6,580 nucleotides of DNA from positions 1 through 6,580 of the forward strand of contig JAIRTY010000218.1 of the NCBI GenBank assembly GCA_031254715.1, written 5' to 3'. The DNA is from Nocardiopsaceae bacterium (lineage in GTDB: Bacteria > Actinomycetota > Actinomycetes > Streptosporangiales > Streptosporangiaceae). The translations under genes and the position numbers were made by a program. Below are positions 1-4,935 of the stretch, piece by piece. Below the pieces are notes generated by a model. It was given only the letters and a program-made list of their open reading frames with translations. It ran no database searches and was not told the origin of the DNA. Numbering within the stretch: the stretch's first letter is position 1; every line of letters begins with the position of its first letter.

Positions 1-1202
1 CGGAGCATCCCGCTCCCCGGCACCTGGCGGAATGTCGCCCGCCGTTCCCTGGTGACGAAGAACTCGCTGACCTGGGCCCCGGCAGCGGCCGGGAACAGCT
101 GCGCCAGCGCGGGCAGGAACTGCTCGCGCAACCGGGCCGCTGGCGTGTCCACGTACCGGTCGGCGGCTGACAGCGACACCGCCAGGTACTGCCCGGCCGC
201 CAGGCCGGACGGACCGGTCCGGTCGAATACCCACTGGACCGGCGAGTCGACCGCCGCCGCGAACGGCAGCCTGGTCACCCGCCGGTCGTAGATCACGTGC
301 ACGTTGACGATCGGCGAATACCCGAGCCCCGCCCAGCGGCCGGCGTCCGGCACCGCCCCCGCCGGTACCAGCCGGGCCGCGGCCGACGCGGGCACCGCCA
401 GCACCACACCGCCGACGGGCACGGCCTCCTCTGCGCCCCGGTCCGCCAGCCGGAGCTGGAAACCGCCGCCGGGCTCCGGCTCCACTGCGGTCACCTTCGC
501 GTTCCGCCGGACCTGCGCGCCCAGCCGGGCCAGCAGCGACTCCGCAGCGCCGCCGTGCAGCTCGCCCAGCGGGATCGCGGGCGTCCCGATGTCGGCCGCG
601 TCCCTGGCCCCGAGCAGGGCGGTCTTCACCACCGTGGCGGCAAGGCCCAGGTTCGCCTCGTCCCCGTCCGCATTCAGCGACGACACCGTGAACAGGTCCC
701 ACAGCACCCGCCGGGCCCGTTCATTCTGGCCGTGCGCTGCCAGCCAGTCACCGAGCCGCTGCCCGTCAAGCTCCGGATCGGCCGGGTCGAGCAGTTGCAT
801 GCCGAGCGAGGCCAGCCCGGCCCGCAGCCGCTGCGCCGGGGACAGGAACCGGTACCGGGCCAGGGCCGCGCCCATGTGCAGCGGGCCGGGCAGCCCGGAG
901 CGGCGGAGCCGCGCCCGGCCGGCCGGGCTGAGCACGGTCACGTCGAACCGGTCCTGCAGCCGGACCGAGCCGGTCATCCCGAGCCGGGCCAGCAGGTCGC
1001 GGTAAGCGGTGCAGCAGCGCAGGAACACGTGCTGGCCGGTGTCGACCACCAGGCCGTCGCGGGTGAAGGAGGCGGTGGCGCCGCCCAGCCGCGGCCGCGC
1101 CTCCAGCAGCGTGACCTCGGCGCCGGCCTCCCGCAGCGCGATCGCGGCCGTGATGCCTGCCAGCCCGCCGCCGACGACGGCGACCCGCGCGCCCGGCCTC
1201 AC
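1..1202 (-). CDS. hpnE: Hydroxysqualene reductase / squalene-associated FAD-dependent desaturase HpnE, 3' end cut by the window
   Basis: By family, HpnE is an FAD-dependent amine-oxidase/phytoene-desaturase-like flavoprotein that reduces hydroxysqualene to squalene, the last of the three HpnCDE steps. I translated the minus strand by hand. From a GTG start it is open for about 400 codons and runs off the left edge. Residues 7-16 read VAVVGGGLAG, the Rossmann dinucleotide-binding loop. An acidic residue follows in LLEARPRLGG (about 32-41), and VVDTGQHVF (about 51-59) matches the early FAD-contact region. Family members are usually about 420-470 residues, so only the C-terminal FAD-closing segment should be missing. 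The start GTG overlaps the hpnD stop as GTGA, which fixes the start by context. The upstream Shine-Dalgarno is weak (GGGG, 4 nt away), so translation probably depends on coupling to hpnD. No frame breaks were seen. Identification rests on family motifs plus operon context. Confidence 0.93.
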   Translation of the reverse strand, partial: MRPGARVAVVGGGLAGITAAIALREAGAEVTLLEARPRLGGATASFTRDGLVVDTGQHVFLRCCTAYRDLLARLGMTGSVRLQDRFDVTVLSPAGRARLRRSGLPGPLHMGAALARYRFLSPAQRLRAGLASLGMQLLDPADPELDGQRLGDWLAAHGQNERARRVLWDLFTVSSLNADGDEANLGLAATVVKTALLGARDAADIGTPAIPLGELHGGAAESLLARLGAQVRRNAKVTAVEPEPGGGFQLRLADRGAEEAVPVGGVVLAVPASAAARLVPAGAVPDAGRWAGLGYSPIVNVHVIYDRRVTRLPFAAAVDSPVQWVFDRTGPSGLAAGQYLAVSLSAADRYVDTPAARLREQFLPALAQLFPAAAGAQVSEFFVTRERRATFRQVPGSGML

Positions 1203-2146
1203 GACGCCCCGCCTGCCAGGGGGGGCAACCCCCCGGAACCCCCCGCGGGCCCGCCCCGCGCGGCGCGGTCCTGGCGGGAGCCGCGGGCCGGGCGGGCGGC
1301 GGTCGCCAGCGACTTGAACGCGACCAGGGCCTTCTCCCGGGGCGGCAGCGCCACCCGGCGCTGCAGCACGGCGGTGGGCGTGGCGGCGATGTGCTGGAGC
1401 AGCCGGAAGTAGATGCCGGCCATCGCCCCGGTGCAGGCGGCGCTGCGCCGGTCAAGCAGCGGCATCAGCCGCAGCCCGGTCACGTACCAGCCGCGGGCCC
1501 GGTCCGCTTCGAACTCCACCAGGCTGGCCAGCCGGGACTCGCCGCCGTTGGCCGTCGCGTCGAGCCTGGCCCCGAACCGGTCGAAATCCTCCGCTGGCAG
1601 GTACACGCGGCCGCTGCGATAGTCCTCCACGATGTCCCGCAGGATGTTGGTGAGCTGGAGCGCGACCCCGAGCGAGTCGGCCAGCGGCTCCGCGGCGGAG
1701 GGGTCCGGGGTGCCGAACACGCCGAGCGAGAGCCGGCCGATCGAGCCGGCCACGCACCGGCAGTAGTGGAGCAGGTCATCGAAGGTCCGGTAACTGGTCC
1801 CGCGCACGTCGGCCTCGCAGCCGTCGATGAGCTCCCCGAACGCCGGCAGCGGGACCGGGTACCGGCGCGCCGCGTCCGCCAGCGCCACCTGGACCGGGTC
1901 GGACTCGTCGGGGCGGCCGGCTGCCAGTTCGGCCAGCCCGGCCCGGGCGCCGGCCAGCGCCGCCAGCTTGTCAGCCGCGGGCAGGGTGCCGTCGCCGATG
2001 TCGTCGATGCGGCGCGCGAACGCGTACACCGCCGCCAGCGCCTGCCGCTTGGGCGGCGGCAGCAGCCGGATCCCGTATGAGAAGTTCCTGGCCTGTGACC
2101 AGGTGATTTCCTCGCAGCGCCGGTAGGCGGCGCGCGTGTCGGTCAC
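1199..2146 (-). CDS. hpnD: Presqualene diphosphate synthase HpnD
   Basis: This is a trans-isoprenyl diphosphate synthase of the squalene/phytoene synthase family that condenses two farnesyl diphosphates to presqualene diphosphate. Numbered from the GTG start (315 residues), it shows ARNFSYGIRLLP near 19-30, the first Mg2+-binding Asp-rich motif DDIGD at 48-52 (preceded by RR), and the second Asp-rich motif DIVED at 171-175 followed by YRSGRVYLP. These features and the position between hpnC and hpnE point to HpnD. I chose the GTG at 2146 because GGGAGGTGA lies 5' of it and it starts 1 nt after the hpnC stop. An in-frame ATG at 2164 would add six residues (MPPGGD) and overlap hpnC by 17 nt, so it remains possible. 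The last 30 or so residues are a low-complexity Gly/Ala/Arg/Pro tail ending PPLAGGAS, encoded by long G and C runs. That tail is unlike the conserved core and may be an acquired repeat. Confidence 0.95.
   Translation of the reverse strand: MTDTRAAYRRCEEITWSQARNFSYGIRLLPPPKRQALAAVYAFARRIDDIGDGTLPAADKLAALAGARAGLAELAAGRPDESDPVQVALADAARRYPVPLPAFGELIDGCEADVRGTSYRTFDDLLHYCRCVAGSIGRLSLGVFGTPDPSAAEPLADSLGVALQLTNILRDIVEDYRSGRVYLPAEDFDRFGARLDATANGGESRLASLVEFEADRARGWYVTGLRLMPLLDRRSAACTGAMAGIYFRLLQHIAATPTAVLQRRVALPPREKALVAFKSLATAARPARGSRQDRAARGGPAGGSGGLPPLAGGAS
1219..1244 (-). repeat. G/C homopolymer runs forming a hairpin at the hpnD 3' end, just before hpnE
   Basis: On the plus strand there are seven G (1219-1225), CAA, six C (1229-1234), GGAA and six C (1239-1244). 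In the hpnCDE mRNA this reads G6-UUCC-G6-UUG-C7, so either G run can pair with the C run. The tight version is a 6-bp all-GC stem with a 3-nt loop. It ends 16 nt before the hpnE GTG and encodes part of the low-complexity HpnD tail. It could occlude or tune hpnE initiation, or it could simply be a copy of a genome-scattered GC-rich repeat. The runs are direct observation. The function is inference. Confidence 0.6.
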
Positions 2147-2147
2147 A

Positions 2148-2156
2148 TCACCTCCC
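2148..2156 (-). promoter_or_regulatory. hpnD ribosome-binding site overlapping the hpnC stop codon
   Basis: The mRNA reads GGGAGGTGA followed by T and then GTG. GGAGG is a perfect anti-SD match, although the 4-nt gap to the GTG at 2146 is on the short side. The TGA in this string is the hpnC stop. The arrangement favours the GTG at 2146 over the upstream ATG at 2164 and suggests terminating ribosomes re-initiate on hpnD. Confidence 0.6.
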
Positions 2157-3182
2157 GGTGGCATACGTTCTCACCAGTTCCGCCGCCAGCCGCCGCTTGC
2201 CCGGCCGGGGGGTGGCCAGCAGCGGGTCGTAGCCTGCCGCGGCGATGGCGGCCAGCGCCGCCCGGCCGCCGGCGACGTAGCCGGCCACGGCCGCCCTGGC
2301 TGCCCCGCGCAGGGTCCCGGTCAGGACTGCGCCCTCAGCCAGCAAGTCCCGTGCCCGCCGGACCTCGAACGCCATCAGCTCGCGCAACCGGGGCCCCGCG
2401 GACGGTCCTGCCAGCTCAGCCTCGCTGACCCCGAACCTGGCCAGATCAGCTTGCGGCAGGTAGATCCGGCCCGCCCGGTAGTCCTCGGCCACGTCCTGCC
2501 AGTGCTCGGCCAGCTGCAGGGCGGTGCACACCCGGTCGGAGAGCGCCTCCCGGTCAGGGGTGGCGGCCCCGAAGATGTACAGCACCACCCGGCCGACAGG
2601 GTTGGCCGACAGCCGGCAGTAGCCGGCCAGGTCTTCGTAGGACTGGTACCGGCTGACCGCCTGGTCCTGCCGGTTCGCCTGGATCAGGTCAAGGAACGGC
2701 TGCGCTGGCACCCGGCAGCGGGCAACCATCGGCGCCAGCGCCCTGACCACCCCGAGCCGCGGCATCGGGCTCGCGGCGTCGTACAGCCGGCCGAGATCGG
2801 CCTCCAGCTCGTCGAGCAGGCGCAGCCGCTCGCCCGGGGGCGCCTCGTCCCCCATGTCGTCGGCGGACCGCGCGAACCCGTACAGCGCGGCCAGGTGGTA
2901 GCGGTACCGGCCGGGCAGCAGCCGGAGCGCGACCGGGAAGTTCTCCCCCGGCGCCTGGGCGGCCGCGCCAGCGGTGATCGCCGCCGCGGTCGCGAGTTCC
3001 CCCGCCGGGTCCGCTGCGGCCGCTGGATTCGCCGCGCTCGGTGGCGCCGCGGTTGCGGGCATGCTCTCGCTGCCCTCCGTCCCTGCTGGGCCCGGCATAC
3101 CTGCCGGGCCTGTCCTCGCCCCGTGACCCGCCGCTGGCCAGCCGGGCACGCTGGCTGGCGGTGCGGCGCGGCCGTCACCCAT
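2148..3182 (-). CDS. hpnC: Hydroxysqualene synthase HpnC (squalene synthase family), first gene of the operon
   Basis: HpnC converts presqualene diphosphate to hydroxysqualene. Numbered from the ATG at 3182 (344 residues), the hallmark ENFPVALRLLP begins at about 80, the first Asp-rich motif DDMGD is at 108-112, and the second motif QDVAEDYRAGRIYLP has its key aspartates at about 230 and 234. The ENFPV motif separates HpnC from HpnD. Typical HpnC proteins are about 270-300 residues. This one carries about 75 residues of Ala/Pro/Gly-rich, probably disordered sequence before the core. Three in-frame ATGs are plausible. The one at 3182 has the best ribosome site (GGGGAGG, 8 nt spacing). The one at 3203 would suit a leaderless transcript from the promoter described below. 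The one at 3062 would give a family-typical 304 residues and has GGAGGG about 10 nt upstream. The TGA stop lies inside the hpnD ribosome-binding site, so the two genes are probably translationally coupled. Confidence 0.93.
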   Translation of the reverse strand: MGDGRAAPPASVPGWPAAGHGARTGPAGMPGPAGTEGSESMPATAAPPSAANPAAAADPAGELATAAAITAGAAAQAPGENFPVALRLLPGRYRYHLAALYGFARSADDMGDEAPPGERLRLLDELEADLGRLYDAASPMPRLGVVRALAPMVARCRVPAQPFLDLIQANRQDQAVSRYQSYEDLAGYCRLSANPVGRVVLYIFGAATPDREALSDRVCTALQLAEHWQDVAEDYRAGRIYLPQADLARFGVSEAELAGPSAGPRLRELMAFEVRRARDLLAEGAVLTGTLRGAARAAVAGYVAGGRAALAAIAAAGYDPLLATPRPGKRRLAAELVRTYATGR

Positions 3183-3190
3183 CGCCGCCG

Positions 3191-3197
3191 CCTCCCC
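3191..3197 (-). promoter_or_regulatory. Ribosome-binding site for hpnC (start-deciding)
   Basis: GGGGAGG lies 8 nt before the ATG at 3182, which is near-ideal spacing. It is the strongest Shine-Dalgarno among the three candidate hpnC starts and is the reason I placed the start there. With transcription beginning near 3204, the leader would be only about 22 nt. Confidence 0.5.
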
Positions 3198-3210
3198 GCC
3201 CATGGCCCCT

Positions 3211-3238
3211 ATCCTTCACACTTCCCCGGTAATTGCAA
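3211..3238 (-). promoter_or_regulatory. Candidate hpnC promoter (-35 TTGCAA, -10 AAGGAT)
   Basis: On the minus strand TTGCAA (3238-3233) is followed after 16 nt by AAGGAT (3216-3211). TTGCAA matches TTGACA at 4 of 6 positions, and AAGGAT is one base from the actinobacterial -10 form TAGGAT. The -10 ends 7 nt before the ATG at 3203, which predicts a transcription start close to 3204. That would be leaderless, or nearly so, for the 3203 start, and would leave room for the ribosome site of the 3182 start. No transcript data are available, so this is a sequence-pattern call. Confidence 0.4.
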
Positions 3239-3242
3239 ACAA

Positions 3243-3264
3243 TGACGTGTGCGTCACCTGACGC
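3243..3264. promoter_or_regulatory. Clustered TGACG/CGTCA inverted repeats upstream of hpnC (candidate operator)
   Basis: TGACG (3243-3247), TGTG, then CGTCA (3252-3256) form a 14-bp dyad. The same CGTCA extends to GCGTCA (3251-3256) and pairs with TGACGC (3259-3264) across a 2-bp spacer. Three half-sites therefore lie in 22 bp. They sit immediately upstream of the candidate -35, about 40-60 bp before the predicted start of transcription, where activators typically bind. The matching dyad at 3668-3681 strengthens the case for a protein-binding site. I do not recognise the regulator. Confidence 0.45.
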
Positions 3265-3330
3265 TTATGTCGGGGAACTCCGTCCCGGGGGCGGAAGGGA
3301 TCCCGGCCCGGGTAAGCCGAGGATTATACA

Positions 3331-3358
3331 GCTCCCAACTCCGGTACCCGGAGGGAGC
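3331..3358. other. Bulged hairpin, 11 bp, GC-rich
   Basis: On the plus strand GCTCC (3331-3335), a CAA bulge, CTCCGG (3339-3344), a TAC loop, CCGGAG (3348-3353) and GGAGC (3354-3358) fold into an 11-bp stem with one 3-nt bulge. There is no T run after it on either strand, so it is not a classical intrinsic terminator. On the minus strand it lies just before the isolated TATAAT at 3328-3323. It might end the phosphatase transcript in a factor-assisted way, or be a structured part of a leader or small RNA. Confidence 0.4.
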
Positions 3359-3508
3359 CTCCCCTTGCCACTCGGGGCCTCCGTTTACCAGGCCAATTCG
3401 GCCCTGTCCTGGCGGGTACGGCGGACATATCAGCCCGGCGTGGCCAGGCCGCAGCAGTCCGTGTTCTCACTGGTGGAGCGGACACAGGAGGGTGACAGGC
3501 GATTTCCG

Positions 3509-3601
3509 GCAGGTTAGCCGCCGGGCGGCAAAGACTTACCTCAGCCGGAACGGGTTAACCCGCTCCTGATAAAAACGATTGCAGGTTTGCCGGCGGGCGA
3601 C
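3509..3601. repeat. Imperfect direct repeat of 21 bp, two copies 72 bp apart
   Basis: GCAGGTTAGCCG followed by CCGGGCGGC (3509-3529) and GCAGGTTTGCCG followed by GCGGGCGAC (3581-3601) match at 18 of 21 positions. CGATT precedes both copies, with four extra bases between it and the first. The copies flank the near-palindrome at 3547-3566. Repeat units in a non-coding control region suggest either binding sites or a small local duplication. I see no further copy in the window. Confidence 0.4.
3547..3566. promoter_or_regulatory. 20-bp near-perfect palindrome, possible operator
   Basis: GGAACGGGTTAACCCGCTCC has a perfect 12-bp core, CGGGTTAACCCG (3551-3562), and extends to 20 bp with a single mismatched pair (3550/3563). 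An uninterrupted palindrome with no loop is more typical of a dimeric repressor site (TetR or similar) than of an RNA hairpin. It is about 340 bp from the hpnC start and about 140 bp past the phosphatase stop, so its target is unclear. Confidence 0.35.
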
Positions 3602-3654
3602 GGCCACGCGCTGCCTCCGCCCGTCCCGCACTGCCGCCAGGAATGCGGCCTTAC

Positions 3655-3697
3655 CCCCGCCAATTACTGACGCTGGCGTCATATTCGGCGCGCGGGG
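3655..3697. promoter_or_regulatory. Nested dyad after the phosphatase gene: second TGACG-N4-CGTCA site and possible terminator-like fold
   Basis: TGACGC (3668-3673), TG, GCGTCA (3676-3681) is a perfect inverted repeat that fits the same TGACG-N4-CGTCA pattern as the site upstream of hpnC. It sits 27 bp beyond the phosphatase stop. Around it, CCCCGCC (3655-3661) can pair with GGCG (3687-3690) or GCGGGG (3692-3697), so the whole block could also fold as a large stem. On the minus (transcribed) strand no T run follows. Operator and terminator readings are both open. The 2-nt inner loop and the match to the hpnC site favour protein binding. Confidence 0.35.
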
Positions 3698-3708
3698 AAA
3701 ATCGCCGG

Positions 3709-4809
3709 TCAGATCCGCCAGATCAGCGCCAGCGCGCAGTCGTCACCGCTCCCGGCCCCGCCGTGCAGCGCCGACACCAGCCCCTCGGCCCCGGCCCGGA
3801 ACCCGGACGTCACCAGCCGGTTGGCCTCCCCCAGCAGCCGGTCGGTGCCGAGGTCGATGTCCCGGCCCGGCGCCTCCACCAGCCCGTCGGTGTACAGCAG
3901 CAGCGCGTCGCCCGGCCGCAGCACGCCCCGCTCGGGCACGCAGCGCAGGTCCGGCACGACGCCGAGGACAATCCCGCGGGCACTGGTCATCCGCCAGGTC
4001 CCGGTGCCAGCGTCGAAATGGGCGGCGGGCGGGTGCCCGGCCGAGGTCACCAGGTACTCGCCGGTCGCCAGGTCCAGCGCCAGGTGGACGGCGGTGACGA
4101 AGCCCTCCGGGGCGGCACCGCGGCGGAGGTAGGAGTTGCACGAGGGCAGGAACTCCTCTTTCGGCACCGACCCGAGCAGGCCGCCGAACGCGCCCGACAG
4201 CAGCAGCGCCCTGGTCCCGGCGGTCAGCCCCTTGCCCGCCACGTCTACCAGCGCGACCTCAAGCGTCTTGCCGTCGCAGGCGGATACCACGAAGTCACCG
4301 CCGAACGACGCGCCCCCGGCCGGCTGCAGCACCGAGGCCGAGCCCCAGCCCTCCGGCAGCACGGGCAGCCTGCCCTGGGCCCGGATCCGGTCCTTCAGCT
4401 CGATGAGCATCTGATCCCCGCGCAGGCCCTGCATCCCCAGCTTCTTGCGGGTGCGCGCCAGTACGTCCGCGAACAGCCCGGTGATCACGACCGTGGCGAT
4501 GATCCCGGCGCCCGCCCGGTCCTCGACGGTGTCGTAGGCCAGCATCACCGCCACCACACCGAACAGGATCCGCAGCGCCCGCGGCCACAGCAGCAGCCCG
4601 CCGGCCAGCACCGGCAGGATCATCACGCCGGGCGAGAACCACCACACCGAGACGTGGACTGCGGCCACCCCCAAGACCACGGTGACCGCGGCCAGCAGGA
4701 TGGCGGCCCGCCGGTTGCGGGTGATGAGCTGGCGCCGGATCACGTCACTCACCCGCCGGGCAGCGCCGCGCGCCGCCCGCGCAGCACGGGACCAGGGACG
4801 CGAAACCAT
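3709..4809 (-). CDS. Membrane-anchored SpoIIE/PP2C-type serine/threonine phosphatase
   Basis: This is a metal-dependent protein phosphatase of the SpoIIE/RsbU type. By family such enzymes usually dephosphorylate anti-sigma-factor antagonists in sigma-factor signalling. From the ATG at 4809 (366 residues) there is an Arg-rich N terminus, four hydrophobic segments at about 35-58, 59-76, 79-95 and 100-118, a short linker, then the catalytic domain from about 136 to the end. Metal-site residues are all present: Asp172 in GGDF, Asp189 in VDVAGKG, Asp308 in LLLYTDG and Asp356/357 in GDDCALAL. TSAGHPP (255-261) is also typical. No PAS, GAF, HAMP or kinase domain is attached, so the membrane part is the only possible sensor. 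Neither candidate start has a good ribosome site. An in-frame GTG at 4845 would add 12 residues. A TACAGT 9 nt before the ATG could give a nearly leaderless transcript. No partner anti-sigma or STAS gene is in the window. Confidence 0.88.
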   Translation of the reverse strand: MVSRPWSRAARAARGAARRVSDVIRRQLITRNRRAAILLAAVTVVLGVAAVHVSVWWFSPGVMILPVLAGGLLLWPRALRILFGVVAVMLAYDTVEDRAGAGIIATVVITGLFADVLARTRKKLGMQGLRGDQMLIELKDRIRAQGRLPVLPEGWGSASVLQPAGGASFGGDFVVSACDGKTLEVALVDVAGKGLTAGTRALLLSGAFGGLLGSVPKEEFLPSCNSYLRRGAAPEGFVTAVHLALDLATGEYLVTSAGHPPAAHFDAGTGTWRMTSARGIVLGVVPDLRCVPERGVLRPGDALLLYTDGLVEAPGRDIDLGTDRLLGEANRLVTSGFRAGAEGLVSALHGGAGSGDDCALALIWRI

Positions 4810-4935
4810 GATGGCGGAACTGTAGCGGCACGAACGCGCCGGCACATCCCCGCAGGCCAGCGACGGTCCGCCGGGGCCAGGACCGGGAGCTTATTGGGTC
4901 GCGCTGGCCGGTCGGGGTGCGATACCAAGGCAGGT
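4810..4935. promoter_or_regulatory. Divergent intergenic region between the phosphatase and the acetyltransferase, with a CGGTCC-N10-GGACCG dyad
   Basis: The phosphatase (minus) and acetyltransferase (plus) genes are divergent across about 126 bp, so both promoters should lie here. A 6-bp inverted repeat, CGGTCC (4864-4869) and GGACCG (4880-4885), sits near the middle with a 10-bp spacer, which suits a dimer binding both promoters. Possible plus-strand promoter elements (TTGGGT and TGCGAT, 18 bp apart) are weak. On the minus strand TACAGT (4824-4819) could be a -10. No element matches consensus closely. Confidence 0.35.

Larger units (their letters stand above)
3204..3708. other. 505-bp intergenic region between the phosphatase gene and hpnC
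   Basis: No convincing gene is present. Two plus-strand open frames (3233-3517 and 3249-3569) overlap each other, have no clear ribosome site and encode unfamiliar sequence. The region is visibly AT-richer than its neighbours (for example TGATAAAAACGATTG near 3567-3581). It holds the hpnC promoter, two TGACG/CGTCA dyad loci, a bulged hairpin, an imperfect direct repeat and a near-palindrome, listed separately. An isolated TATAAT occurs on the minus strand at 3328-3323 with no recognisable -35 at the usual distance. If used, it would give hpnC a leader of about 110 nt. The length and structure would also allow a small RNA, but I recognise no known RNA family or riboswitch core. Confidence 0.5.

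Noticed and set aside
297..1412. Long plus-strand open frames (297-1412, 304-1005, 1391-2080, 2136-3245)
   Set aside because: They are antisense to hpnE, hpnD and hpnC, whose motifs are clear. Long antisense frames are expected in GC-rich DNA where third-position bias suppresses stops.
766..1455. Minus-strand 229-residue open frame across the hpnD/hpnE junction
   Set aside because: It overlaps both recognised genes in another frame and is a Pro/Arg/Ala-rich shadow with no motif.
3521..3531. Short CCGCC/GGCGG hairpin as a terminator of the phosphatase gene
   Set aside because: A five-base stem with no following T run on the transcribed strand is common by chance in this GC content.
3511..3540. 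AGGTTAGCC and CTTACCT resembling DtxR/IdeR iron-box halves
   Set aside because: Only separated half matches are present, with the wrong spacing for the 19-bp palindromic iron box, and AGGTTAG is better explained as part of the direct repeat.
3233..3569. Small plus-strand open frames (94 and 106 residues) in the intergenic region
   Set aside because: They overlap in two frames, start inside the hpnC promoter region, lack a good ribosome site and show no recognisable sequence. A real small gene is not excluded but is unsupported.
3270..3570. Possible riboswitch in the hpnC upstream region (cobalamin, c-di-AMP and similar considered)
   Set aside because: I looked for the conserved core strings of those classes on both strands and saw none in the right arrangement.
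3643..4935. Plus-strand open frame running in frame into the acetyltransferase (would make an 859-residue protein)
   Set aside because: It is antisense to the phosphatase, which has complete catalytic motifs, and its sequence is low-complexity Pro/Gln/Arg/His. The real start is the ATG at 4936 with a ribosome site and family-like N terminus.
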